Positions 8,565 to 16,471 of a stretch of DNA of 30,992 bases are shown piece by piece. The DNA is from Burkholderiaceae bacterium (lineage in GTDB: Bacteria > Pseudomonadota > Gammaproteobacteria > Burkholderiales > Burkholderiaceae_E): NCBI GenBank assembly GCA_019428955.1, contig JAHYJF010000005.1, forward strand, positions 1-30,992. The letters are read 5' to 3'. Position numbers and translations under genes: made by a program. The notes under the pieces were generated by a model. It searched no databases, was not told where the DNA came from, and worked only from the letters and a program-made list of their open reading frames with translations. Position 1 is the stretch's first letter, and each line of letters opens with the position of its first letter.

Positions 8565-9236
8565 TTAGGGTGCCACGGTGATGATCTTCTTGATCATCTC
8601 GCGGGCCAGAGTCAGTTTGGCACGCACGCTCTCGCTCTCGGGCCGCGCCTGTAGCGCAAGCTGGTAGGAGCGCTCGGCCAGCCTCAGGTAGAGATCGCCG
8701 AGGTTTTCCTGGGCCAGAGCGTAGCTGGGTAGGGCACGCAGTGCCATCTCGAGCTGGTTGAGGGCAAGGTCTAGTTCGCCGCGACTGGCGTAGATCGTCG
8801 CGAGGTTATTGTGGGGTTCTGGGAGTTCGGGAAATTCCTGGGTCAGCTCGGTGAACGCTGTCAGCGCCAAGGCCTGGCGGCCGGCTTCGGCCAGTTGGAC
8901 CGCCCTGGCAAAGCGCAGCCGCGCGTCACGCGGGTTCCCGCCCAAGGCCGCGTCGAGGATCGCGAGTGCGCGCTCGCGATTGCCGGCGTCGGTCGCGGCC
9001 CGGGCAGCGGCGATGGCAGCGCTCACCTGATCGGGCGTGATCGCGCGCGCCGGGGTCGTCGCAGCAGTGCTGGTGGCGCCCGGCGCTGCCGCCGTGGCGC
9101 TGGTCGCCGGCTGGGCGGCATTGACCGGATTAGCGCTGGCGCAGGCCACCAGCACGAGCGCGCCGAGCCACCCCGGTATGCGGTTCAGGACCCGGTTTGC
9201 GCCTGCTGGCCGTGCACAGCCCGGTGCTATACTCAT
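8565..9236 (-). CDS. TPR-repeat protein, probable lipoprotein
   Basis: The 223-residue product begins with a hydrophobic segment ending in LVAC (Cys32), which fits a lipobox, so the mature protein is probably lipid-anchored. An Ala/Thr-rich linker (about 38-66) follows, then three to four tetratricopeptide repeats. Key stretches are RERALAILDAALGGNP (87-102), PEPHNNLATIYASRGELDLA (139-158) and YALAQENLGDLYLRLA (172-187). TPR domains mediate protein contacts; no enzyme function is visible. Start is uncertain: ATG at 9236 has GGGG 7-8 bases upstream, ATG at 9242 is also in frame, and the promoter-like element just upstream would leave almost no leader. It is the first gene of a run with ppiA and lpxH. 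Confidence 0.82.
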   Translation of the reverse strand: MSIAPGCARPAGANRVLNRIPGWLGALVLVACASANPVNAAQPATSATAAAPGATSTAATTPARAITPDQVSAAIAAARAATDAGNRERALAILDAALGGNPRDARLRFARAVQLAEAGRQALALTAFTELTQEFPELPEPHNNLATIYASRGELDLALNQLEMALRALPSYALAQENLGDLYLRLAERSYQLALQARPESESVRAKLTLAREMIKKIITVAP

Positions 9237-9247
9237 TTGCATCCCCC

Positions 9248-9277
9248 ATTCTAGCAACGGACGACCTGCGCGGTCAG
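9248..9277 (-). promoter_or_regulatory. Putative extended -10 promoter for the TPR-ppiA-lpxH run
   Basis: On the minus strand, TAGAAT (9253-9248) is preceded directly by TGC, an extended -10 arrangement. CTGACC, a four-of-six match to a -35 box, lies 18 bases further upstream (9277-9272). Predicted transcription would start near 9241, within a few bases of the TPR start codon. Confidence 0.4.
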
Positions 9278-9369
9278 GGATCGTGCAGGCGAATTTGACG
9301 CGGGTGGCCGCGGCGCGGCACGCAAGGACCTCGACAACGGACCTTCAGTCCATCATCACCGAAGCCGAT

Positions 9370-10824
9370 ATGCTGCGAATCCACAACACGCTTACGCGAA
9401 GCAAGGAAATCTTCGTTCCGCTCGAGCCCGGCAAAGTCCGCATGTACGTCTGCGGGATGACCGTATACGACTTCTGCCACATCGGCCATGCGCGCGTTCT
9501 GGTGGTGTTTGATGCAGTGCAGCGCTGGTTGCGCGCGAGCGGCTACCAGCTCACCTACGTGCGCAACATCACCGATATCGATGACAAGATCATCGCCCGG
9601 GCGCGCGAAACCGGCCAGACCATTGGCACCCTGACCCAGAGTTTCATCGCTGCCATGCACGAGGACGAACACGCACTGGGAGTGGCGCCACCCGATCATG
9701 AGCCCCGCGCCACCCAGTACGTTGCCCAGATGCTCGCCTTGATCGAACGTCTTGAGATCAACGGCTACGCCTATCGCGCGGCCGACGGCGACGTCAACTA
9801 CGCCGTGCGGCAATTCGAGGACTACGGCCGTCTCTCGGGCAAGACCCTCGACGATCTGCGCTCGGGCGAACGGGTTGCGGTGACCGACGCCAAGCACGAT
9901 CCGCTCGATTTCGTGCTCTGGAAGTCAGCCAAGGAAGGCGAGCCGCTCGAGGCCAAGTGGCAGTCGCCGTTCGGATTGGGACGACCAGGTTGGCATATCG
10001 AGTGCTCGGCCATGTCCAATGCGCTGCTGGGCGACACCCTGGACATTCACGGTGGCGGAGCCGACCTCCAGTTTCCCCATCACGAGAACGAGATCGCGCA
10101 AAGCGAGGGTGCGCTGTTCCACCAACGCGACGGGCAGTTCGTGCGCTACTGGATGCACAACGGCTTTGTGCGCGTCGACGACGAGAAGATGTCCAAATCA
10201 CTGGGCAACTTCTTCACCATCAAGGAGGTGTTGCGCGCCTTCGATCCCGAGGTGGTGCGATTGTTCATCTTGCGCGCGCACTACCGCAGCCCGCTGAACT
10301 ACTCCGACACCCATCTCGAGGACGCCCGCCAGGCGTTGCTGCGCCTCTATACGGCGTTGAGCGATGACTTTGTGTCGGCACAGGGCGCTGACGGGCCGGA
10401 CTTCAGTGTCGCCGGCTTCGGTTCAGGCGTGGACCAGGTCGCGGTGCCGTTCGTCGAGCGTTTCCGCGTTGCCATGGACGACGACTTCAATACCCCGGAA
10501 GCGCTGGCGGTGCTGTTCGATCTCGCTACTGAACTCAATCGCACCCACGAGCGCGCTCTGGAAGTCAGCTTGCGTTCGCTCTCCGGGGTGCTCGGGTTGC
10601 TGCGCAAGAAACCAGCCGACGCCCGCCGCAGCGGGCTGCTGGGCAGTGACGCAGCGGCTGCCGAGGGACTCGACGATGCCGCGATCGAGGCGGCCATCGC
10701 CGCCCGCGCACTCGCCAAGAAGGAACGCAACTGGGCCGAGGCCGACCGGATCAGGGACGATCTGACCGCCAGCAACATCGTGCTGGAGGACTCTCCCGCC
10801 GGCACGACCTGGCGGCGGGGGTAG
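9370..10824 (+). CDS. cysS: Cysteinyl-tRNA synthetase CysS
   Basis: This 484-residue class I synthetase charges tRNA-Cys with cysteine. The zinc-site and HIGH region reads MYVCGMTVYDFCHIGHAR (25-42), and GWHIECSAMS carries further zinc-site residues. The KMSKS loop is KMSKSLGNFF. HGGGADLQFPHHENE between them is diagnostic of CysS. The C-terminal anticodon-binding part has RNWAEADRIRDDL. Length is slightly over the usual 460 because of an insertion near GADGPDFSVAGFGSGVD. The start ATG at 9370 places LRIHNTLTR at the N-terminus as in homologues. The open frame continues upstream to 9037, but that part is antisense to the TPR gene and not part of the enzyme. The ribosome binding site is weak (GAAG). 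Confidence 0.96.
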   Translation: MLRIHNTLTRSKEIFVPLEPGKVRMYVCGMTVYDFCHIGHARVLVVFDAVQRWLRASGYQLTYVRNITDIDDKIIARARETGQTIGTLTQSFIAAMHEDEHALGVAPPDHEPRATQYVAQMLALIERLEINGYAYRAADGDVNYAVRQFEDYGRLSGKTLDDLRSGERVAVTDAKHDPLDFVLWKSAKEGEPLEAKWQSPFGLGRPGWHIECSAMSNALLGDTLDIHGGGADLQFPHHENEIAQSEGALFHQRDGQFVRYWMHNGFVRVDDEKMSKSLGNFFTIKEVLRAFDPEVVRLFILRAHYRSPLNYSDTHLEDARQALLRLYTALSDDFVSAQGADGPDFSVAGFGSGVDQVAVPFVERFRVAMDDDFNTPEALAVLFDLATELNRTHERALEVSLRSLSGVLGLLRKKPADARRSGLLGSDAAAAEGLDDAAIEAAIAARALAKKERNWAEADRIRDDLTASNIVLEDSPAGTTWRRG

Positions 10825-10828
10825 GCCG

Positions 10829-11464
10829 ATGTCCGGCGCGCCAGTCGGCAAGCCGCACTACTGGGACCAGGCCTGTTGCGAACTGGCGGCCGCCGATCCG
10901 GTCATGGCGCGCCTGATCGACACGCTCGGCGCCAGCCACCTGGTCGCACGGGGGGATTCCTTCGTAACCCTGGCCAGGGCCATCGTCGGTCAGCAGATCT
11001 CGGTCAAGGCCGCGCAATCGGTTTGGGACCGCTTTGTGACCGCCGCGGGCGAGGTTCGGCCCGAGCGGGTGGCTAGGATGCGCGCAACCACGCTGCGCCG
11101 CTGCGGCCTGTCGCAGCGCAAGGCCGAATATGTCCGCGATCTCGCCCGCAGGTTCGCCGTTGGCGATATCGATCCCCTGGCGCTGCCGCAACTCGACGAC
11201 GAGAAGGTAATCGACCAGCTGGTGGAAGTACGTGGCGTCGGGCGCTGGACAGCGGAGATGTTTCTGATATTCAATCTCTTGCGGTCGGACGTATTCCCGG
11301 TCGACGATCTCGGGTTGCTACGCGCCATCGCGCGGCACTACAGGGATGGGGCAGAGCTAAGCCGTGGCGAAGTGCTCGCGATCGGCGAGTCGTGGCGCCC
11401 CTGGCGCAGCGTCGCAACCTGGATAATGTGGCGCAGCCTCGACCCCGTGCCGGTGGAGTATTGA
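10829..11464 (+). CDS. DNA-3-methyladenine glycosylase, AlkA/HhH-GPD type
   Basis: This 211-residue protein is a helix-hairpin-helix base-excision glycosylase that removes alkylated purines. The core QQISVKAAQSVWDRF (55-69) precedes the hairpin VEVRGVGRWTAEMFLIF (132-148) and the catalytic-Asp region FPVDDLGL, where D160 is the expected nucleophile-activating residue. It lacks the extra N-terminal domain of E. coli AlkA, like the short bacterial forms. It starts 4 bases after cysS ends, and its TGA overlaps the ATG of accA by one base (TGATG), so translation of the two is probably coupled. Confidence 0.9.
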   Translation: MSGAPVGKPHYWDQACCELAAADPVMARLIDTLGASHLVARGDSFVTLARAIVGQQISVKAAQSVWDRFVTAAGEVRPERVARMRATTLRRCGLSQRKAEYVRDLARRFAVGDIDPLALPQLDDEKVIDQLVEVRGVGRWTAEMFLIFNLLRSDVFPVDDLGLLRAIARHYRDGAELSRGEVLAIGESWRPWRSVATWIMWRSLDPVPVEY

Positions 11465-12435
11465 TGAAGACCACGTATCTGGAATTTGAGCAGCCGATAG
11501 CGGAGCTCGAACAGAAGATCGAGGCCCTGCGCTTCGTGCAGGACGACTCGACGCTCGACATCGCCGACGAAATCGAGCGGCTCGGCAAGAAGAGCCACGC
11601 CCTGATCAAGAGTGCCTACGCGAAGCTCAGCCCGTGGCAGATCGCCCAGGTTGCGCGCCACCCTCAGCGGCCCTACACGCTCGACTATATCCGGGCCCTC
11701 TTTACTGATTTCCACGAGCTGCACGGCGATCGGTCTTACGCCAACGATCCCTCGATCGTGGGCGGGCTCGCCCGCTTCAACGGCCAGTCGGTGATGATCA
11801 TCGGGCACCAGAAGGGTCGCGATACCCGCGAGCGCACCTACCGCAACTTCGGCATGTCGCGCCCCGAGGGCTATCGCAAGGCCTTGCGCCTAATGAAGCT
11901 CGCCGAGAAATTCGACATCCCGCTGCTGACCTTCGTCGATACGCCCGGGGCCTTCCCGGGGATTGGCGCCGAGGAGCGCGGCCAGTCCGAGGCGATCGGG
12001 CGCAACCTGTTTGAAATGGCCGGCTTGCGCGTGCCGATCATCGCCACCGTGATCGGGGAGGGCGGTTCGGGCGGTGCCCTGGCGATCGCGGTGTCAGATA
12101 CGGTGCTGATGCTGCAGTTCGCGATCTATTCGGTGATTTCGCCCGAAGGTTGTGCCGCCATCCTCTGGAAGAGCGGCGAGCAGGCTCCGAAAGCGGCAAC
12201 ATCGCTGGGCATCACGGCGCTGCGGCTCAAGGCCCTCGGGCTGATTGACCGGATCGTCAATGAACCGGTGGGCGGCGCCCATCGCGATCCCGACGAGATG
12301 GCCAAGCTGCTGCGGCGCTCGCTCGCCGAGGGGCTGCGCCAGCTCTCCGGGTTGCGACCCGACGAGTTGGTCGAGCAGCGTCACAAGAGAATCATGGCTT
12401 ATGGCAAGTTCCGGGAAACCGCCGCGCCGCGTTAG
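11464..12435 (+). CDS. accA: Acetyl-CoA carboxylase carboxyltransferase subunit alpha
   Basis: This 323-residue subunit pairs with AccD to move the carboxyl group from biotin to acetyl-CoA, making malonyl-CoA for fatty acid synthesis. Family features include the N-terminal coiled region FEQPIAELEQKIEALRF, RPYTLDYIRALFTDFHELHGDR, and the crotonase-fold core FVDTPGAFPGIGAEERGQSE followed by GEGGSGGALAIAVSD and YSVISPEGCAAILWKS. Length is normal. The start ATG overlaps the stop of the upstream glycosylase gene, and its 3' end overlaps the tilS start by 35 bases, indicating tight co-translation of three genes. Confidence 0.97.
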   Translation: MKTTYLEFEQPIAELEQKIEALRFVQDDSTLDIADEIERLGKKSHALIKSAYAKLSPWQIAQVARHPQRPYTLDYIRALFTDFHELHGDRSYANDPSIVGGLARFNGQSVMIIGHQKGRDTRERTYRNFGMSRPEGYRKALRLMKLAEKFDIPLLTFVDTPGAFPGIGAEERGQSEAIGRNLFEMAGLRVPIIATVIGEGGSGGALAIAVSDTVLMLQFAIYSVISPEGCAAILWKSGEQAPKAATSLGITALRLKALGLIDRIVNEPVGGAHRDPDEMAKLLRRSLAEGLRQLSGLRPDELVEQRHKRIMAYGKFRETAAPR

Positions 12436-13894
12436 AGCTCCGGACGCTGCCCCGGCGCGATCCGACGCCGGTACCCTCGATGTCGCCCTCGACGCTGCGC
12501 TGGCGGCGCTCGACGAGCAACTCCCCGGCGCCACCATCGCGGTGGCCGTCTCCGGCGGGCGCGATTCCATCGCACTGCTGCATGCCCTCGGCACGCGCGG
12601 CCGAGCCCATATTGCATTGAGCATCGATCACGGCTTGCACGACGAATCGGGGGCCTGGGTCGATTGCGCGCGCAACTGCGCGGCGACGCAGGGCGTCACC
12701 TTGCGGGCTGCAAGGGTGGAAGTGACCGGCGTCGGGCGCCGCGGACTCGAGGAGGCGGCGCGGGTTGCGCGCTACGCCTGCCTCGCCCAGTTGTGTCGTG
12801 AGTCGGGCGCGAACGTGCTGGCGCTGGCCCATCACCTCGACGACGTCGCCGAGACGGTACTGCTGCAGGCGCTGCGCGGCAGTGGACTGGCGGGGATCGC
12901 CGCGATGCCGGTGCTGGCGGCTGACGTCGGTGAAACAGCCGGTGACGTCTCGCCGCCGGCTGGCGCAGTGCCGGTGAAGCTGTGGCGCTGGCGTCCGTTG
13001 CTCGAGGTCCCGCGTGCCGCGATCGACTTCTACGTGACGGCTCACGGCATTGAGCATGCCGACGATCCGAGCAACAGCGATACCCGCTACGTGCGCAATG
13101 CCCTGCGGCTCCAGGTGCTGCCGGCGATCGCGCGTCATTTCCCGGCTTACCGCCAGACGCTCGCCCGGCTGGCGGGGCACGCCGCTGAGGCGGCAACCTT
13201 GCTGGCCGATGTGGCGCGCTCGGATCTCGCGGCTGCGGCCGAGACCGACCCCGTTCTCGGCGACACGATCAGGCTCTCACGCTGGCTGGAACTGCCCCCG
13301 GCGCGCCAGGCGCAGGTGTTGCGCGCCTGGCTGGCTCGCCACGGGCTGCGCGCACCGTCGCAGGCGCGCTTGCAGGAAATGCAGCGCCAGCTCGGCCGTG
13401 CGGCTCCCGACGCCGCCTTGCTGCTGACCCATGAAGGGCGCCACGTCCGACGTTATCGCGACTGGATCGTGGTCGAGACGCACAGCGCGGCTACAGCCAC
13501 CGTATCGCCGGGCGAGGTGACCATCAACTGGCAGGGCGAGACTTTCATCGAGGTCCCCGAGCTGGGCGGGCGACTGCGTATCGAGGCTGAGCACAGTGAA
13601 GGAGCCTGGGGAGTAGCCCGTGCGACTCTGGCCGCCACCCCGCTGGTGGTGCGTGCCCGGCGCGGGCGCGAGCGGCTGCAGCTGAATCAGGACGGGCCGA
13701 GCCGTAGTCTTAAGAATGTTTTTCAGGAACACGGCGTACCTAACTGGCAGCGGGCGCGCTTGCCGCTCGCCTATTTTGGTGAACATTTGCTCTGGGTGGC
13801 CGGGATAGGTTTTGACACCCGAATGGCGAGCCGCAGCGGTGAGCGGCTTGGTTTTCGCTGGGAATACCACCAAGAAGCCAAGTGCTTCATTTGA
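12401..13894 (+). CDS. tilS: tRNA(Ile)-lysidine synthase TilS
   Basis: This 497-residue ATP-dependent enzyme attaches lysine to C34 of tRNA-Ile(CAU), converting it to read AUA. The N-terminal PP-loop is VAVSGGRDSIALLHALG, with Arg in the variable position of SGGxDS. LALAHHLDDVAETVLLQALRGSG and HADDPSNSDTRYVRNALR are family signatures. The C-terminal substrate-binding domain ends with QRARLPLAYFGEHLLWVAGIG. A Gly/Asp-rich insertion around ADVGETAGDVSPPAGAVPV makes it longer than E. coli TilS. The ATG at 12401 lies inside accA in another frame. The stop codon overlaps the -35 element that I assign to lysC. Confidence 0.94.
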   Translation: MASSGKPPRRVRAPDAAPARSDAGTLDVALDAALAALDEQLPGATIAVAVSGGRDSIALLHALGTRGRAHIALSIDHGLHDESGAWVDCARNCAATQGVTLRAARVEVTGVGRRGLEEAARVARYACLAQLCRESGANVLALAHHLDDVAETVLLQALRGSGLAGIAAMPVLAADVGETAGDVSPPAGAVPVKLWRWRPLLEVPRAAIDFYVTAHGIEHADDPSNSDTRYVRNALRLQVLPAIARHFPAYRQTLARLAGHAAEAATLLADVARSDLAAAAETDPVLGDTIRLSRWLELPPARQAQVLRAWLARHGLRAPSQARLQEMQRQLGRAAPDAALLLTHEGRHVRRYRDWIVVETHSAATATVSPGEVTINWQGETFIEVPELGGRLRIEAEHSEGAWGVARATLAATPLVVRARRGRERLQLNQDGPSRSLKNVFQEHGVPNWQRARLPLAYFGEHLLWVAGIGFDTRMASRSGERLGFRWEYHQEAKCFI

Positions 13895-13919
13895 ACTGAA
13901 GTTAAAGAAGCCATAAAAT
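13891..13919 (+). promoter_or_regulatory. Sigma-70-type promoter of lysC
   Basis: TTGAAC (13891-13896) and TAAAAT (13914-13919) are separated by exactly 17 bases, giving four-of-six and five-of-six matches to the -35 and -10 consensus. The predicted transcription start is near 13926, about 30 bases before the lysC ATG. The -35 box overlaps the tilS stop codon. Confidence 0.7.
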
Positions 13920-13956
13920 AGTTCGGTTTTGTTCACTTGAGAGCCTTGAGACCAGC

Positions 13957-15237
13957 ATGGCGTTGATTGTCCATAAGTACGGCGGCACTTCGATGGGCTC
14001 GCCGGAACGCATTCGCAATGTCGCCAAGCGGGTCGCCAAATGGCACAAGGCAGGGCACCAGATGGTCGTGGTGCCCTCGGCAATGGCCGGTGAAACCAAC
14101 CGGCTGATCGCCCTGGCGAAGGAAATCGACGCCGAACCCGACAGCCGCGAGCTCGACATGATCGCCGCCACCGGCGAACAGGTCTCGGTTGGACTGCTGG
14201 CGATGGCCCTCAAGGCTTTTGGCGTTCCGGCGGTGAGCTACGCCGGCTGGCAGGTGCCGGTGCGCACCGACAATGCCTTCGGCAAGGCGCGCATCATGTC
14301 GATCGAGGCCCAGCGGGTGCTGGCCGACCTTGCAGCGGGCCGGGTGGTCATCATCACCGGTTTCCAGGGCATCGATTCCGACGGCAACGTGACCACGCTC
14401 GGTCGCGGTGGCTCGGACACCTCTGCGGTGGCGGTCGCCGCCGCCCTGCGCGCTGAAGAATGCCTGATATTTACCGACGTTGACGGCGTCTACACGACCG
14501 ATCCCAGGATCGTTCCCGAGGCTCGGCCCATGGCCAAGATCATTTTCGAGGAAATGCTCGAGATGGCCAGTCTCGGTTCGAAGGTCCTGCAGATTCGTTC
14601 GGTTGAATTTGCCGGCAAGTACAAGGTCAAGACCCGAGTGCTCTCGAGCTTGACCACACCCGACATCGATCTCGCCCAAGAGGCAGTTTCGGGGACCCTG
14701 ATTACTTTCGAGGAAGATGAGACGATGGAAAAAGCGGTCATCTCGGGGATCGCGTTCAACCGCGACGAAGCCAAGATAACGGTAATGCGGGTGCCGGACC
14801 GGCCTGGGATCGCCTACCAGATCCTGGGTTCGATAGCTGACGCCAACATCGACGTCGACATGATCATCCAGAACCAGTCGGTGGATGGCATGACCGATTT
14901 TTCCTTCACGGTGCATCGCAATGAATATCAGAAAGCCCTGGCGGTGCTCGAGTCCAAGGTTCGCGAAAAGGTTGGCGGCGGGGAAATCGTTGGCGACACC
15001 AAGATCTGCAAGATCTCGGCGGTGGGGATCGGGATGCGCTCCCACGTCGGCATCGCCAGTCAGATGTTCCGTACGCTCGCTGATGAGGGCATCAACATCC
15101 AGATGATCTCGACCTCCGAAATCAAGATCTCGGTCGTGATCGAGGACAAGTACATGGAGCTTGCCGTGCGGGCCTTACACAAGGCATTCGGTCTCGAGCA
15201 GCAGCCTGGCCACGTAAGCAATGGCGAGGTCGTTTGA
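13957..15237 (+). CDS. lysC: Aspartate kinase LysC
   Basis: This 426-residue monofunctional aspartokinase phosphorylates L-aspartate, opening the pathway to lysine, threonine and methionine. The kinase domain begins VHKYGGTSMGS (4-14) and contains TGFQGID, GRGGSDTSAVA and DVDGVYTTDPR. The regulatory part has two ACT units, recognisable at VMRVPDRPGIAYQILGSIAD and at GIGMRSHVGIASQMFRTLAD, followed by INIQMISTSEIKISVVI. This layout usually gives feedback inhibition by lysine and/or threonine. Inside many lysC genes of this type an internal start yields the ACT-only beta subunit; I do not see a clear case here. It has its own promoter and is followed 49 bases later by tRNA-Ser. Confidence 0.96.
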   Translation: MALIVHKYGGTSMGSPERIRNVAKRVAKWHKAGHQMVVVPSAMAGETNRLIALAKEIDAEPDSRELDMIAATGEQVSVGLLAMALKAFGVPAVSYAGWQVPVRTDNAFGKARIMSIEAQRVLADLAAGRVVIITGFQGIDSDGNVTTLGRGGSDTSAVAVAAALRAEECLIFTDVDGVYTTDPRIVPEARPMAKIIFEEMLEMASLGSKVLQIRSVEFAGKYKVKTRVLSSLTTPDIDLAQEAVSGTLITFEEDETMEKAVISGIAFNRDEAKITVMRVPDRPGIAYQILGSIADANIDVDMIIQNQSVDGMTDFSFTVHRNEYQKALAVLESKVREKVGGGEIVGDTKICKISAVGIGMRSHVGIASQMFRTLADEGINIQMISTSEIKISVVIEDKYMELAVRALHKAFGLEQQPGHVSNGEVV

Positions 15238-15262
15238 CCGCTGATGGTGCTGTCGATACACT
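15234..15262 (+). promoter_or_regulatory. Promoter of tRNA-Ser, overlapping the lysC stop codon
   Basis: TTGACC (15234-15239, five of six) and TACACT (15257-15262, four of six) are spaced by 17 bases. Predicted transcription begins near 15269, about 18 bases before the tRNA. The stretch after the -10 (TCGCAGCGCTCG) is GC-rich, as in stringently controlled stable-RNA promoters. The -35 box contains the lysC TGA. Confidence 0.65.
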
Positions 15263-15286
15263 TCGCAGCGCTCGCAAGGCGAGCGT

Positions 15287-15379
15287 GGAGACGTGGCCGA
15301 GAGGTCGAAGGCACTCCCCTGCTAAGGGAGCATGCGGGCAAAACCTGCATCGAGGGTTCGAATCCCTCCGTCTCCGCCA
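15287..15379 (+). tRNA. tRNA-Ser (anticodon GCU)
   Basis: The 93-base gene folds as a class II tRNA. The acceptor stem GGAGACG (15287-15293) pairs with CGTCTCC (15369-15375), followed by discriminator G and an encoded CCA. The anticodon stem CTCCC/GGGAG encloses CTGCTAA, so the anticodon is GCT (15321-15323), reading AGC and AGU. A long variable arm (ATGCGGGCAAAACCTGCAT region) and T-loop GGTTCGAATCC confirm serine identity. Confidence 0.97.
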
Positions 15380-15510
15380 CCTGCAATCCAGTGGCGGCCG
15401 ACGCTATCTATTCAATCCAAAATTCCCACGAACCGGCGCGCATAAGACCATGCGGGCGACCGGATCGCGTCGATTAATTGCATTTGTAGGCTGAGCCGGA
15501 GGTATTCCAG

Positions 15511-16398
15511 ATGTCCCAGATGTCCGAATTTGAAATTGTCGGTCGTGAAGACTTTTCCGATGTCACCTACTTGCTGGAGATCCGGCATCCGCTGATGGCC
15601 AAGGCCGCACGGCCCGGACAGTTCGTGATCGCCATGCTCAACGAGCATGGAGAACGCATTCCCCTGACCATCGCCGACTTTGATCGCGACAAGGGGATTA
15701 TCACCCTGGTGATCCAGGCGGTCGGCAAGAGCACCCAGGAAATGCACCAGGCCTGCCAGGTCGGCACCCACCTCTATGGCCTGGTGGGCCCGATGGGCTT
15801 GCCCAGCGAGTTGGGTCACGCGAAGAAGGCGATCTGTGTCGGCGGCGGTCTGGGTGTGGCGCCGATCTATCCGCAGGCACGGGCCCTCAAGGAAAGCGGC
15901 GCCTACGTGATCGGGATCGTGGGCTTTCGCAACAAGGACCTGGTGTTCTGGGAAGACAAGTTCCGCGCGGTCTGCGACGAATTCATCATCTGCACCGATG
16001 ACGGCTCGGCCGGGATCAAGGGCCTGGTGACCGACGGGATCAGGATGGCGCTCGAGAAGCACGACGACATCGACGAGTGCATCGCGATCGGGCCACCGGT
16101 GATGATGAAAGCCGCGGCCGAGGCGACGCGCGAGCGCAAGATCAAGACCATGGTCAGCCTGAATCCGGTGATGGTCGACGGCACCGGGATGTGCGGTGGT
16201 TGCCGGGTCAACGTGGGTTCCGAGGTCAAGTTCGCCTGTGTTGACGGTCCCGACTTCGACGGCCACCAGGTCGATTTCGACGACCTGATGATGCGCCTGC
16301 GCCGCTACAAGGATGTCGAACGCCAGGCGGTCGAGCGCTGGAGCGATAAGTGCCGCATGGAAGGTGCCCGCGAGGTTTCGCGTGCCGGTACGAAATAG
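15511..16398 (+). CDS. nfnA: NfnA-type ferredoxin:NADP+ oxidoreductase subunit (FAD, [2Fe-2S])
   Basis: This 295-residue flavoprotein matches the small subunit of NADH-dependent ferredoxin:NADP+ oxidoreductase (NfnA, also annotated sulfide dehydrogenase beta). An FAD-binding barrel (about 1-100, with RPGQFVIAML and GERIPLTI) is followed by a nucleotide-binding domain with CVGGGLGVAPIYPQARALKE (110-129). The C-terminal cluster site reads VDGTGMCGGCR and ends at Cys243. The spacing Asp223-x4-Cys228-x2-Cys231-x11-Cys243 fits the one-Asp, three-Cys [2Fe-2S] coordination reported for Nfn. GGAGG lies 8 bases before the ATG. It heads a five-gene plus-strand cluster and is followed by its partner nfnB. 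A role as a plain sulfide dehydrogenase or glutamate synthase partner cannot be excluded. Confidence 0.85.
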   Translation: MSQMSEFEIVGREDFSDVTYLLEIRHPLMAKAARPGQFVIAMLNEHGERIPLTIADFDRDKGIITLVIQAVGKSTQEMHQACQVGTHLYGLVGPMGLPSELGHAKKAICVGGGLGVAPIYPQARALKESGAYVIGIVGFRNKDLVFWEDKFRAVCDEFIICTDDGSAGIKGLVTDGIRMALEKHDDIDECIAIGPPVMMKAAAEATRERKIKTMVSLNPVMVDGTGMCGGCRVNVGSEVKFACVDGPDFDGHQVDFDDLMMRLRRYKDVERQAVERWSDKCRMEGAREVSRAGTK

Positions 16399-16416
16399 GA
16401 ATTGAAAGGGAGGCTC

Positions 16417-16434
16417 GCCCCGCAGTTGAGGGGC
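16417..16434 (+). other. Intercistronic stem-loop between nfnA and nfnB
   Basis: GCCCC (16417-16421) pairs with GGGGC (16430-16434) around an 8-base loop. No T-run follows. It could mark RNA processing or stability between co-transcribed genes, or be chance in GC-rich DNA. Confidence 0.3.
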
Positions 16435-16471
16435 CGGCCGGTTGGGGCTATCTCAGGAGCTAGAGCAGCAC

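Noticed and set aside
9037..9369. In-frame N-terminal extension of cysS
   Set aside because: This part is antisense to the TPR lipoprotein gene, and CysS homologues begin at the Leu-Arg-Ile-His segment encoded from 9370.
13933..15045. A 370-codon open frame on the minus strand opposite lysC
   Set aside because: Antisense shadow of lysC with low-complexity translation and no ribosome binding site.
15244..15477. 77-codon open frame spanning tRNA-Ser
   Set aside because: It crosses the tRNA gene and has no ribosome binding site or recognisable features.
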